Source: an unicellular cyanobacterium SU2 (GTDB taxonomy: Bacteria > Cyanobacteriota > Cyanobacteriia > Cyanobacteriales > Microcystaceae). From it: a stretch of DNA of 32,389 nt. How positions within the stretch are numbered: position 1 is the first letter of the stretch; every line of letters starts with the position of its first letter. This document shows, piece after piece, positions 8,351 to 16,882 of this stretch. The stretch lies in the NCBI GenBank assembly GCA_002110465.1, contig NEED01000079.1:1-32389 (forward strand), in the 5' to 3' direction. The position numbers and the translations under genes are program-made. The notes under the pieces are model-generated. The model made no database searches and was not told the origin of the DNA. It saw only the letters and a program-made list of their open reading frames with translations.

Positions 8351-9703
8351 CTAAAAACCTGAGCGACTTAAAGAAGGTAAAAAATTGACCAATTGAGGAA
8401 AAACAATAATTAAAATCAGGACAAATACCTGAAGTAAAATAAAAGGAATTGCCCCGCGATAGATATCTTCTGTTTTAACTTCTGGTGGGGCAACTCCCCT
8501 TAAATAAAACAAGGCAAAGCCAAAAGGTGGGGTTAAAAATGACGTTTGTAAATTAGCTGCAATAATTACTCCGTACCACATTAAATCTAAACCTAATGTT
8601 TCAGCAACTGGTTTAAAAATAGGGATAACAATAAAAGCAATTTCAAAGAAGTCAATAAAGAAACCTAAGATAAAAATCGTGACCATACTAACTAATAAAA
8701 AGCCAATTTGTCCCCCTGGCAGATTAGCTAAAAGATCTAACATAAAGCGATCGCCTTCTAATCCCCGAAACACTAAACTAAAGGCTGTTGAACCAAATAA
8801 AATAAAAATTACCATAGTCGTAATGCGTAGGGTCGCATCACAAACTTGCTTTAAAGAAACCCAACTTAATTGACCATTAAATGCCGCTAATATGATAGTT
8901 CCTAATGCCCCAACTGCCCCTGCTTCTGTGGGGGTTGCAATACCAAAAAAGATACTTCCCAACACTAATAAAATCAACAATAACGGCGGTAACATCGCCT
9001 GTAAAACTTGTTTGACTAACGCTTTTTTTCCGATATTTCTTTCTTCTAGCGGTAAAGGGGGAGCAACATCAGGACGTAAAAAAGCCACAATAATCACATG
9101 AAGACAAAACGCCCCTGCCATCATTAACCCAGGAATAATAGAACCAATAAATAAATTTCCTACGGGTATCCCTAATTGATCAGCGAGAACCACTAATACG
9201 ATACTAGGCGGAATTAATTGTCCTAGAGTTCCTGATGCAACGATCGCCCCTGTTGCTAATTCTTTGTTATAGCCATAACGTAACATAATAGGCAAAGAAA
9301 TTAACCCCATAGCAACTACTGTAGCGGCTACAACTCCGGTAGTTGCAGCTAATAATGCTCCCACAATTACGACAGCTAAAGCTAGTCCTCCTCTTATTCG
9401 GCCCAATAAAATTCCCATGGTTAACAGTAATTTTTCTGCAATTCCTGTTTTTTCTAACATGGAACCCAGAAATATAAAATAGGGAATGGCTAATAGGGTA
9501 TAATTCGCCATGATTCCAAAGATTCTCTGAGGTAAAGCAGTTAAGAATATAGGGTCAAATATCCCTAAAGCCACCCCAATTCCGCCAAAAATAATAGCCA
9601 CTCCCCCCAAAGAGAATGCCACAGGATAACCCACCGAAAGTAGGATTAAAGCCCCAACAAACATTAAGGAACCTAACCATTCATATGCCCATTCATACGC
9701 CAT
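8351..9703 (-). CDS. TRAP transporter large permease (DctM/GtrB type)
   Basis: 450 aa, almost entirely hydrophobic, with about a dozen membrane helices and the DctM signatures: LLAIPYFIFLGSMLEKTGIA, GTLGQLIPPSIVLVVLAD, GLFF-like TPTEAGAVGALGT, and NLQTSFLTPPFGFALFYLRG near the C-terminus. It is the channel-forming subunit of a tripartite ATP-independent periplasmic transporter, driving solute uptake with a sodium or proton gradient across the plasma membrane. Its start overlaps the end of the small permease gene by 11 nt, indicating translational coupling. In Synechocystis the homologous set (GtrA-GtrB-GtrC) imports glutamate, so an organic acid or glutamate substrate is plausible, but the substrate cannot be read from the sequence. 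Confidence 0.88.
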   Translation of the reverse strand: MAYEWAYEWLGSLMFVGALILLSVGYPVAFSLGGVAIIFGGIGVALGIFDPIFLTALPQRIFGIMANYTLLAIPYFIFLGSMLEKTGIAEKLLLTMGILLGRIRGGLALAVVIVGALLAATTGVVAATVVAMGLISLPIMLRYGYNKELATGAIVASGTLGQLIPPSIVLVVLADQLGIPVGNLFIGSIIPGLMMAGAFCLHVIIVAFLRPDVAPPLPLEERNIGKKALVKQVLQAMLPPLLLILLVLGSIFFGIATPTEAGAVGALGTIILAAFNGQLSWVSLKQVCDATLRITTMVIFILFGSTAFSLVFRGLEGDRFMLDLLANLPGGQIGFLLVSMVTIFILGFFIDFFEIAFIVIPIFKPVAETLGLDLMWYGVIIAANLQTSFLTPPFGFALFYLRGVAPPEVKTEDIYRGAIPFILLQVFVLILIIVFPQLVNFLPSLSRSGF

Positions 9704-10244
9704 CGTGATCTTCCTCTTTTGGGGGTAATTGTCCGTTGAAAATCGCCCAATTTTTAATGGCTTCGGCTACTCCTTGGAAAATCAGTAAAAGAAAACTAAC
9801 AATAATCATGGATTTAATGGGATATCGTGGCAAACCACCAGGGTCGGGAGATTGTTCTAAAATTTGCCAGGAACTAATAATACTTCCCCAGGAAAAATAA
9901 ATTACCAGCAATGAAAAAGGAATTAAAAATAAGAGGGTTCCGATAAAATTAACCAGGGCTTTTCGTCGCGGTGGCAAATCTTTATAAAACAGATCAACAC
10001 GAACGTGATCATTGTGTTTTAAGGTGTAAGCTGCCCCCAAGAGAAAAACGATATCAAATAAATACCATTGAATCTCAATCAAAGCATTGGACGTTAAATT
10101 TTGTCCGATCAATCTTCCCAGATATCGTCCTATAACATTCCAAACACCGACTAATACCATTAATAAAACTAACCAGTAGGTAAGTCTTCCTACCCATTCA
10201 TTGATAGTATCAATAATACTGGCAATCCCAAGAAGTTTTTGCAA
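9693..10244 (-). CDS. TRAP transporter small permease (DctQ/GtrA type), TTG start
   Basis: 183 aa with four membrane helices (about residues 18-40, 58-75, 95-120, 143-165) and the DctQ motif RVDLFYKDLPPRRKALVNFI between helices two and three. It pairs with the large permease DctM. The start is unusual: the frame opens at TTG (10242-10244), preceded at good spacing by TGAGGT; the next Met is inside the first membrane helix, so the TTG is very likely real. The stop overlaps the dctM start. The periplasmic binding protein (DctP) normally encoded alongside is absent: the next upstream gene is surE. A gap of 73 nt with heptamer repeats separates it from surE. Confidence 0.83.
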   Translation of the reverse strand: MQKLLGIASIIDTINEWVGRLTYWLVLLMVLVGVWNVIGRYLGRLIGQNLTSNALIEIQWYLFDIVFLLGAAYTLKHNDHVRVDLFYKDLPPRRKALVNFIGTLLFLIPFSLLVIYFSWGSIISSWQILEQSPDPGGLPRYPIKSMIIVSFLLLIFQGVAEAIKNWAIFNGQLPPKEEDHDGV

Positions 10245-10257
10245 CGGTTGACCTCAA

Positions 10258-10292
10258 AGTTAATAGTTAATAGTTAATAGTTGATAGTTGAT
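10258..10292. repeat. Heptanucleotide tandem repeat (AGTTAAT/AGTTGAT x5)
   Basis: Five exact-phase 7-nt units: three AGTTAAT then two AGTTGAT. This is the short tandemly repeated repetitive (STRR) style of repeat known in cyanobacterial intergenic DNA. It lies between surE and dctQ on their shared strand. Confidence 0.8.
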
Positions 10293-10317
10293 ATTTTTAC
10301 ATACATGGATGCCATTA

Positions 10318-10995
10318 TTAGAGTTTAATCAGGGTTACTGCAATATTGCCAGAAAAACAAACATCTACATCAGTTCCTGGCGATCGCGGTCTTTTGGCAT
10401 ATTCCCCCTGGTAATAATAAAACTCTCCTTCTAACCGATAGTCCACCGGTAAGGGATGGGTGCTCATCTCACAAAACACGATTTCGGGTTCTGGGGAACC
10501 CACCTCTAAATGGGGTAAATTGACGTTCCAAAAACTGCCAGGGGCTAGAGGATGACTCCACAGCGTTTCTAATACCTTGGTAGTCCATTGTGTGGCTATA
10601 TTCCAATCAATCACTAACGGTCGCTTAATCCAATGGGAAATGGCAATTCCTGGGACTCCGTGCATCGCAGCTTCTCTAACGGCAGCCACGGTTCCTGAAA
10701 TGTAGACATCTACCCCTAAATTTCCCCCAGCATTGATCCCTGATAACACCCATTTTGTCTCCTTAGCCACTTGCGTTAACGCTAGACGAGTACAGTCGGC
10801 AGGAGTTCCATCTACAGCATACTCAGTCTTAGACCGTTTTTTAAGGTGAATCGGTTTATTAGTGGTGACGCGGTGGCCACAACCTGAGTGTTGTTCTTTC
10901 GGGGCAACAATGACCCCTTTTCTCCCTAGGGCATTGTGTAAGGCACGAATTCCAGGGGCATCGATCCCATCATCATTAGTCAAGATAAAGGTCAT
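10318..10995 (-). CDS. surE: SurE 5'/3'-nucleotidase
   Basis: 225 aa. SurE is a metal-dependent nucleoside monophosphate phosphatase involved in nucleotide salvage and stationary-phase survival. The N-terminal metal site is TNDDGIDAPG (Asp8, Asp9), followed by the HSGCGHR loop and the family signature SGINAGGNLGVDVYISGTV and AAVREA. The C-terminus ends in a typical core strand (DVDVCFSGNIAVTLIKL). The frame can be read from a TTG eight codons upstream, but the ATG at 10995 (MTFILTNDDG) matches the usual SurE start. Length is near the lower end of the family. It is on the same strand as the TRAP genes, with a repeat-bearing gap between, so co-transcription is uncertain. Confidence 0.9.
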   Translation of the reverse strand: MTFILTNDDGIDAPGIRALHNALGRKGVIVAPKEQHSGCGHRVTTNKPIHLKKRSKTEYAVDGTPADCTRLALTQVAKETKWVLSGINAGGNLGVDVYISGTVAAVREAAMHGVPGIAISHWIKRPLVIDWNIATQWTTKVLETLWSHPLAPGSFWNVNLPHLEVGSPEPEIVFCEMSTHPLPVDYRLEGEFYYYQGEYAKRPRSPGTDVDVCFSGNIAVTLIKL

Positions 10996-11117
10996 GTTAT
11001 AGCTGATTTTCTCAGTCAATATTCAATCTTTCGCTATTAATTTAACTTAAAATCGCACCTGGACAAGACCAAGGCGCGATCTATTTAACTAAATTTAAGT
11101 TATTTAATTTGAGTTAA

Positions 11118-11396
11118 TTAAACCGAAGTTATTTGAGCATGGGGAAGATTTTCTGAATCATATAGAGGTCTCTCGGTTCCATTAACCAAACATTTTTTAA
11201 TTAAAGTGTTCTCTAATTGAACAACTGTTTCAATACTTTCCCAATTGGTCGTAAAAGGTCGAGCGGCTAGAGCGCAAGCTTTCCATTCAGCCCGAACCGC
11301 TACCCCCAACTGCTGGCACATCCCTCCTCTACGCCCTTCCGTTTGATAGTAACGACAATAGCGACAAGAAGAGGTCAGAAAATTAGCTGTTTTCAT
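11118..11396 (-). CDS. Conserved small four-cysteine protein
   Basis: 92 aa, function not recognised. Four cysteines are spaced C11-x2-C14-x12-C27-x13-C41 (SCRYCRYY, GGMCQQLG, KACALAARPF), a pattern that could bind zinc or an iron-sulfur cluster. The N-terminal ~50 residues look conserved in cyanobacterial type (CRYYQTEGRRGGMCQQLGV), the rest is variable. No membrane segment or signal peptide. The ATG at 11396 is the only plausible start. It sits upstream of surE on the same strand, 122 nt away. Metal binding is inference from Cys spacing; loss of one Cys in homologues would argue against it. Confidence 0.6.
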   Translation of the reverse strand: MKTANFLTSSCRYCRYYQTEGRRGGMCQQLGVAVRAEWKACALAARPFTTNWESIETVVQLENTLIKKCLVNGTERPLYDSENLPHAQITSV

Positions 11397-11578
11397 GGAT
11401 GTTTTTTGTGTGAAGAGTTATTTTAAAATTGAGAGAATTTATTCCTGTCTTTCATTATCCAATATCATCTTTTTATTGAGGATCAGGTCTTAATTGAACT
11501 CCCATCTAGATTCTAGTGACCCCCAAAACTATTAAGTCTTTATCTTTTTTTTATAATTTTTTTACAAAAATAAATACA

Positions 11579-11602
11579 ATATTGCTTAGTGCTAAACAAT
11601 AT
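11579..11602. promoter_or_regulatory. 24-bp near-perfect dyad, possible operator
   Basis: ATATTGCTTAG and CTAAACAATAT flank a 2-nt centre with one mismatch, giving an 11-bp dyad. It lies in the 5' region of the four-cysteine gene, about 180 nt upstream of its start on the minus strand, following a long T-run. A loop of 2 nt is too short for an RNA hairpin, so a dimeric protein binding site is more likely. The regulator is unknown. Confidence 0.3.
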
Positions 11603-11691
11603 ATTGAGAATTAAGAGAGAAAAACTAGACCATTTTTCAGATAAACCTATAGGGATCAAGTTTAAAAAGGGTGTAAAACAGTAACAATCAA

Positions 11692-12060
11692 TACTAATTT
11701 AATTAGTTTAACTTAAATAAACCCTTCAATAACAATTCTTTAACTAGGGTGAAATTACCCAGGGTATGAGGGATTTGTTGGCCGTTGTCGAGTCGCGCAA
11801 TGTATACACAGAGACCACCGTTTAAGTTCACCAGGAGGCTTGGGACAAAGGCATTGAGGACACAAAGGAAGACCTTACTAATTTAATTAGTTTAACTGAA
11901 ATAAACCCTTCAATAACAATTCTTTAACTAGGGTGAAATTACCCAGGGTATGAGGAATTTGTTGTCCATTGTCGAGTCGCGCAATGCATACACAGAGACC
12001 ACCGTTTGAGTTCACCAGGAGGAGTGGGACAAAGGCATTGAGGACACAAAGGAAGACCTT
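11692..12060. repeat. 184-bp tandem duplication covering the 3' end of the DUF721 gene
   Basis: Two direct copies, about 11692-11875 and 11876-12060, with a period of 184 bp and roughly eight differences by eye (about 96% identity). Copy 2 (right) encodes the C-terminal zinc ribbon and stop of the DUF721 gene; copy 1 (left) is an orphan that still encodes the same zinc ribbon and stop without an interruption. Since 184 is not a multiple of 3 and copy 2 ends in its own stop, copy 1 is not translated as part of the gene. Confidence 0.9.
11755..11876 (-). pseudogene. Orphan duplicated C-terminus of the DUF721 protein
   Basis: The left repeat copy, read on the minus strand, gives GLPLCPQCLCPKPPGELKR, then WSLCIHCATRQ and ends PSYPG-stop, corresponding to the final ~39 residues of the neighbouring protein. 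All five cysteines of the ribbon are kept. Five of about 39 residues differ (Thr to Lys, Met to Ile, Trp to Arg, Thr to Pro, Ser to Pro). No start codon or ribosome binding site precedes it, so it is most likely a dead by-product of tandem duplication. Confidence 0.6.
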
Positions 12061-12508
12061 GCGATCGCGCTTTCATTAACTCACGCCAACGTTGAAAGGC
12101 GGTTTGTGGAGTGGTAGCTAATTCATCAGAAGAAGTTTGGGAAATAGGATTAGGAAGCTCAATGTCACTCGGATGAGATGATGCTACAGAAGTGTCTGCA
12201 ACAGATTGAGAATCATGCCACCGGGCTGAAGAAAATCGAATATCAACAAGGGGTTCTGTTGGAAATTGAGCATTAATTTTTTCAAGGAGAGAGTAACGTT
12301 GTAATGATAAATGTTGCGCCCAAACCGCACTTGAGGTAGCCACCAACAGGACATTTCTCTGAATATATAAGGGTTTAGTGTAGATAACAGTCTTGGGATC
12401 AAGAATCTGATGCCAATATTGGTGTACACGACAATATCGCTGATATTGATCCCATCCAGGTTGTTTCTGTAAAGCCGTTAGTAAATGATCGAGAGAATTA
12501 AAAGCCAT
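11939..12508 (-). CDS. DUF721/DciA-like protein with C-terminal zinc ribbon
   Basis: 189 aa. The N-terminal ~100 residues (FNSLDHLLTALQKQPGW, then LYIQRNVLLVATSSAVWAQ and LSLQRYSLLEKIN) match the DUF721 domain, shared with DciA, a replicative-helicase loader/operator in bacteria lacking DnaC; that role is family knowledge, not shown here. A low-complexity Ser/Thr linker follows (about residues 105-140). The C-terminus carries a compact ribbon with Cys155, Cys158, Cys160, Cys173 and Cys176, probably a zinc site. The frame opens at a TTG one codon earlier, but the ATG at 12508 (MAFNSLD) is the likely start. The 3' end is duplicated in tandem downstream. It is divergent from the proline-rich gene. 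Confidence 0.72.
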   Translation of the reverse strand: MAFNSLDHLLTALQKQPGWDQYQRYCRVHQYWHQILDPKTVIYTKPLYIQRNVLLVATSSAVWAQHLSLQRYSLLEKINAQFPTEPLVDIRFSSARWHDSQSVADTSVASSHPSDIELPNPISQTSSDELATTPQTAFQRWRELMKARSQGLPLCPQCLCPTPPGELKRWSLCMHCATRQWTTNSSYPG

Positions 12509-12640
12509 CAAACCGAATCCTCATATCAAGCAATATCATAGTTTTTTGGATAAACTAAACGATGAATTCTACCTTAACTTGTTCAAAAATCCTTTAAAAT
12601 TATCATAAATTTGTTAACTTTATCCAAGTTACTGAGAGAA

Positions 12641-13813
12641 ATGACCAATAATAACGATAGTGCCTTAGTTAACCCTAACAATAGAGATCAAGATCCCATT
12701 GAAGCAGAAATTATTAGGGACACTGGCCCAAACACCTCAAAGGCCCATTGTGATACTCATTCAGAAAACGATCACAATCAAGTTGTCGATCTTGTCCATC
12801 AATCAATACCTACTCAAACAAATGATGAGTTGGTATTAGGGCCATTCGATTTACAAGATAATTCCCCCGAAGTGATATTTAACACCAACAAAAGTTGGCT
12901 TGAATACCTAAGTACCCCTTGGGGACTGGGAAGTTTTGCTTTGCTATTGTTAGCAAATATTATTGTCAGTTGGGTTCAGTTATCCACCTCTTCCAATGTA
13001 ACTACGGCACAGAAACCGCTAGATGCTACTTCCCCAGAAAAATCCCCTCTTGTCAAGGAATTAAATCTAACCGAAAGTCCTCAAGAGTCTTTCTCCCTAG
13101 AATCGTTAACTACCCTACCTCCTCAACCAAAATCAACCGCTGAGACTGTTATTCCTAATCAAATGGCACTCAAGGCAAAAACGATTAATCCTTCCTTACC
13201 CCCCTCTAATCTAACTGACGCTTTATTACCCCCTTCTTTACAACCTCGACCGATTGCACCATCTTATCCAATGCCTTCTCAAGTCAGTCAGACTGTCTCG
13301 GCTGACACTAAAGCGAACACTCAACAACCTGTTGCAACCATTCCGTCTCCTCCTCCGTTAAAAGTTCCTTCGGCGGTGGTTCCGGTCAATCTTGAACCGC
13401 CTCTTCCACCCACTAATCAAATAATCTCTCAAGAACAATCCCCAAAACCGTCCTTTAACACTCAAACCCCGACAATTGAAATTTCTGCCCCTGCTTCGAG
13501 GAATTCTGGAGATTCTGCCCCAATGATTGAGATTTCTTCCCCTTCTGAGAATGGTCAAGCCCCTCGAATAGAAATTTCTCCCCTTGTTTCTAGTAATTCT
13601 GAAGTGTCTCAAGACGAGAAAGTTCGTCAAACAATATTACAGCAATTAACAAAGGAACAGACTGAGGCTTCTCCTATGCCTTTAGGTTTTAGCAACAAAA
13701 GGCGTTTGGAAATGCAAAATAGTGAAAATCAAATTTCTCCTAGGCAACTTCCTCGGCAAATGAAACAATTAGAACATTTACAACAGCGTAGACTATTAGA
13801 TTCAGGGAATTAA
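12641..13813 (+). CDS. Proline-rich single-pass membrane protein, unknown function
   Basis: 390 aa. An acidic, Asn-rich N-terminal segment (about 90 residues) precedes one membrane helix at about 94-116 (WGLGSFALLLLANIIVSWVQ). The rest is an extended Pro/Ser/Thr-rich region without recognisable domain, ending in a basic helical tail (KRRLEMQNSENQ, LPRQMKQLEHLQQRRLL). An internal repeat of the form P-x-IEIS-x-P occurs three times, with IEIS at about 278, 295 and 309. This topology suits a spacer crossing the periplasm or cell wall, like TonB-type or septal proteins, but no TonB C-terminal domain is present. The frame extends to a TTG at 12611; the ATG at 12641 with GAGAGA upstream is preferred. 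Confidence 0.65.
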   Translation: MTNNNDSALVNPNNRDQDPIEAEIIRDTGPNTSKAHCDTHSENDHNQVVDLVHQSIPTQTNDELVLGPFDLQDNSPEVIFNTNKSWLEYLSTPWGLGSFALLLLANIIVSWVQLSTSSNVTTAQKPLDATSPEKSPLVKELNLTESPQESFSLESLTTLPPQPKSTAETVIPNQMALKAKTINPSLPPSNLTDALLPPSLQPRPIAPSYPMPSQVSQTVSADTKANTQQPVATIPSPPPLKVPSAVVPVNLEPPLPPTNQIISQEQSPKPSFNTQTPTIEISAPASRNSGDSAPMIEISSPSENGQAPRIEISPLVSSNSEVSQDEKVRQTILQQLTKEQTEASPMPLGFSNKRRLEMQNSENQISPRQLPRQMKQLEHLQQRRLLDSGN

Positions 13814-13876
13814 CTTGTATGAATTAGCTGCGCTAGGTGATCAACTTATGAAGGAAAAACAAAGATTTAAGAAAAG

Positions 13877-14494
13877 CTAAATAGTCTCAAAATCAGCCAT
13901 CATCTGTTGGCGATCGCACTCTAATAACCATTCGTTGAATTCGTCGTATGTCCGTTTCAACAAATTTCGATTTGAACCAATTATATCCATACCTCGGTCA
14001 TCATAAGGATGTACCAAAATATCTGTCTCAAAATCAAAAAGATAAAGATCGCATTTACTTTGTGGGCTAATGCCTAATTCATTGGCTAATGTTCCCCACA
14101 AAAATTTAGGGATTTCACTCTTAACGAGATTGAAACAAATAAAAGTACGAGTAAGTAGATATTCTTTGTTGTATAATTCGTCTTCTTCTTGATACTTTTT
14201 TTGCCAAGTCCAGTGTTTTTTAGGAATTTTTATTTCGCATTTTTTCAAAGAACGAAAAATCGAAAGATGAGCCAAGTATCTTTTTGAACCCCAAAAAGCT
14301 AGACAAATAACAACTGTATCTGTCTCACGAAAAATGAAATTAATTAAAGATTTCGCTCTATTATAAGCTCTTAAAAATTGCTCAATTTTAGAAAAGTTGC
14401 CAGAAAGTTCAAAGCGTAAACTTCCCCGATGGTTGTAAAAAAGAGCAAAATCTAGGGCTTGCTCGCCAAATTGTTCCCTAATTTGTTCTTGCAT
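13877..14494 (-). CDS. DUF3885 domain protein
   Basis: 205 aa. The C-terminal part has the DUF3885 signature: CDLYLFDFETDILVHPYDD followed by RGMDIIGSN at about residues 148-170, then YDEFNEWLLECDRQQM. The family is found scattered in bacteria, often in contact-dependent inhibition or polymorphic toxin neighbourhoods as a possible immunity protein, but no toxin gene is adjacent here, so no function is assigned. No membrane or signal segment. The ATG at 14494 gives the first methionine, MQEQIREQFGEQAL, which matches the usual amphipathic N-terminal helix. The gene stands alone, converging with the proline-rich gene. Confidence 0.65.
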   Translation of the reverse strand: MQEQIREQFGEQALDFALFYNHRGSLRFELSGNFSKIEQFLRAYNRAKSLINFIFRETDTVVICLAFWGSKRYLAHLSIFRSLKKCEIKIPKKHWTWQKKYQEEDELYNKEYLLTRTFICFNLVKSEIPKFLWGTLANELGISPQSKCDLYLFDFETDILVHPYDDRGMDIIGSNRNLLKRTYDEFNEWLLECDRQQMMADFETI

Positions 14495-14930
14495 AAATTT
14501 TATTGGTTTCGGACTGCTGTGATAGGACTAAACTCCTTACTACGAACTTTGAAAAAATGAATACAAAATACACGAATAATTTTGCTTTGGTACTTACCGT
14601 GAATTACGAGAATGTTGACAATTTTTGTTTTGTACTTAGCTACCTGAGTTTGACATAAGGTATTTTGTGGATAACTTACCATAAAATAACCGTAAAGTAG
14701 GAGTCTCAAAGCCTGATTCTCAAAGTTGAGAACATCATAACTCCGTGTTCACAACAAAAGCCTAACCCCGTTGCGTAGCATAACGTAGTCGCACTCCTAA
14801 CACCGAATTCAGACTTAGCTGCATTCTACCGATGGAATAGTTTACTATTACAATAAATTAAGAAGTACAATAAATTAAGAAGGCTGACAGGGCTGTTCTT
14901 ACTTGCTAACCCATCCCGACCAGAGACTCT
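14495..14930. other. Intergenic region before lepA
   Basis: A minus-strand frame at 14500-14709 gives a 69-residue Ile/Lys/Val-rich translation without a recognisable domain and is likely chance. The space holds a 17-bp tandem repeat close to lepA and presumably the lepA promoter, which I could not pick out confidently. Confidence 0.4.
14849..14882. repeat. 17-bp perfect tandem repeat upstream of lepA
   Basis: TACAATAAATTAAGAAG occurs twice back to back (14849-14865 and 14866-14882), 48 nt before the lepA start. Each copy contains TACAAT, which could serve as a -10 box, so the duplication may double a promoter element; this is inference. Confidence 0.7.
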
Positions 14931-16742
14931 ATGACCGACGTTCCTGTTTCTCGTATTCGTAACTTCTCCATCATTGCCCACATCGACCATGGGAAGTCAA
15001 CCTTGGCTGATCGTATGCTGCAAGATACCGGAACCGTTGCCCAACGGAAGATGAAAGATCAATTCCTCGATAACATGGATCTAGAACGGGAACGGGGGAT
15101 TACTATCAAGTTACAGGCAGCGCGGATGAAATATACGGCAAAAGATGGGGAAGAATACATTCTAAACCTCATTGATACCCCTGGTCATGTAGACTTCTCC
15201 TATGAGGTGTCCCGTTCTTTAGCCGCTTGCGAAGGGGCGTTATTAGTAGTAGATTCATCCCAAGGGGTAGAAGCCCAAACCTTAGCCAATGTATATTTAG
15301 CTTTAGAAAATAACCTAGAAATTATTCCCATCTTAAATAAAATTGACCTTCCAGGAGCAGAACCAGAACGGGTAGCGAGTGAAATTGAAGAAGTCGTCGG
15401 TCTTGATTGCAGTGATATTATTAAAGCCTCGGCTAAAAATGGGATTGGGGTTGATGAAATTCTAGAGTCTATTGTTCATCTGGTTCCTTCTCCAGAAGAT
15501 ACTGTTAATAAACCATTACGGGCTTTGATTTTTGATAGTTATTATGATCCATATAGGGGAGTAATTGTTTACTTCCGCGTTATGGATGGAACGGTTAAAA
15601 ATGGCGATCGCATTCGCTTAATGGCTTCTGGAAAAGAATACGATCTCGATGAATTAGGGGTTCTTTCTCCCACCCAAGTTCAAGTCGATAGTCTCCACGC
15701 TGGAGAAGTAGGCTATTTAGCGGCAGCGATCAAAACTGTAGAAGACGCACGAGTCGGGGATACTATTACTCTAGCAACAGAACCCGCCAAAGATCCTCTC
15801 CCAGGCTATACAGAAGCTAAACCAATGGTGTTTTGTGGTTTATTTCCCACCGATGCGGATCAATATGAAGATCTACGAGAAGCTTTAGATAAGCTTAAAC
15901 TCAATGATGCAGCCTTATCCTATGAACCCGAAACCTCTAGCGCGATGGGGTTTGGTTTTCGGTGTGGGTTCTTGGGGTTACTTCACATGGAAATTGTTCA
16001 AGAAAGATTAGAAAGGGAATATAATCTTGATTTAATTACCACCGCACCATCCGTAATTTATCGGGTGACAACCATCGAAGGAGAAGTGATCGAAATCGAT
16101 AACCCCAGTTTACTTCCTCCCCCCCAAAAACGGGAAAAAATTGAAGAACCTTATATCCAAGTAGAAATGATCACCCCTGAAACTTATGTAGGAACTTTGA
16201 TGGAATTATGTCAAAGTCGTCGCGGGGTGTTTAAGGATATGCGTTACTTTACCCTATCAAGAACAGCTTTGATTTATGAGTTACCTTTAGCAGAAGTTGT
16301 TACCGACTTTTTTGATCAATTAAAGTCGCGATCGCGGGGGTATGCTAGTATGGAATATCAATTAATTGGTTATCGAGAAAACCCCTTAGTTAAATTAGAT
16401 ATTCTAGTCAATGGAGATGGGGTAGATGCGTTGGCGATGATTGTACACCGAGATAAAGCCTATTTTGTTGGTCGCGCGTTAACCGAAAAACTCAAAGAAT
16501 TAATTCCCCGTCATCAATTTAAGGTTCCCATTCAAGCCGCTATTGGCTCAAAAGTTATTGCTAGCGAACATATCCCTGCACTGCGTAAAGACGTATTAGC
16601 AAAATGTTATGGCGGAGATATTTCTCGTAAGAAGAAACTGTTACAAAAACAAGCCAAAGGGAAAAAACGCATGAAGTCTATCGGAACTGTCGATGTTCCC
16701 CAAGAAGCATTTATGGCGGTGTTGAAATTAGATACACAGTAG
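14931..16742 (+). CDS. lepA: LepA, elongation factor 4 (back-translocating GTPase)
   Basis: 603 aa, the normal length. LepA is a ribosome-associated translational GTPase. G-domain motifs are present in order: P-loop [15 protein letters not shown] (residues 17-31), switch I with [16 protein letters not shown], and [13 protein letters not shown]. Domains II, III and V follow (for example [20 protein letters not shown], and SRRGVFKDM). The LepA-specific C-terminal domain ends with [20 protein letters not shown] and [15 protein letters not shown]. The ATG at 14931 gives the usual [21 protein letters not shown] single gene with no partner on its strand close by. Confidence 0.97.
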   Translation: MTDVPVSRIRNFSIIAHIDHGKSTLADRMLQDTGTVAQRKMKDQFLDNMDLERERGITIKLQAARMKYTAKDGEEYILNLIDTPGHVDFSYEVSRSLAACEGALLVVDSSQGVEAQTLANVYLALENNLEIIPILNKIDLPGAEPERVASEIEEVVGLDCSDIIKASAKNGIGVDEILESIVHLVPSPEDTVNKPLRALIFDSYYDPYRGVIVYFRVMDGTVKNGDRIRLMASGKEYDLDELGVLSPTQVQVDSLHAGEVGYLAAAIKTVEDARVGDTITLATEPAKDPLPGYTEAKPMVFCGLFPTDADQYEDLREALDKLKLNDAALSYEPETSSAMGFGFRCGFLGLLHMEIVQERLEREYNLDLITTAPSVIYRVTTIEGEVIEIDNPSLLPPPQKREKIEEPYIQVEMITPETYVGTLMELCQSRRGVFKDMRYFTLSRTALIYELPLAEVVTDFFDQLKSRSRGYASMEYQLIGYRENPLVKLDILVNGDGVDALAMIVHRDKAYFVGRALTEKLKELIPRHQFKVPIQAAIGSKVIASEHIPALRKDVLAKCYGGDISRKKKLLQKQAKGKKRMKSIGTVDVPQEAFMAVLKLDTQ

Positions 16743-16882
16743 TTAGTATAAAAGGCAAGTTAAACCTTTATTCAATAAATACGAGAGCTGTTCTCACAGC
16801 CTTTGCCTTCTCTGGTTAATTCTTTAGGATTGAGGAATTGTGTCAGTTTTATTATTGAAATTAACCTCGACAGTCACCAGTG

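Noticed and set aside
10258-10292. CRISPR-like or regulatory array
   Set aside because: Units are 7 nt with no spacers; an STRR-type tandem repeat is sufficient explanation.
14500-14709. Minus-strand 69-codon frame before lepA
   Set aside because: No domain, AT-driven composition, no ribosome binding site; does not look like a protein.
16743-16882. Terminator after lepA (AAGGCAA paired with TTGCCTT)
   Set aside because: Stem halves are about 40 nt apart with no T tract, so a terminator is not convincing.
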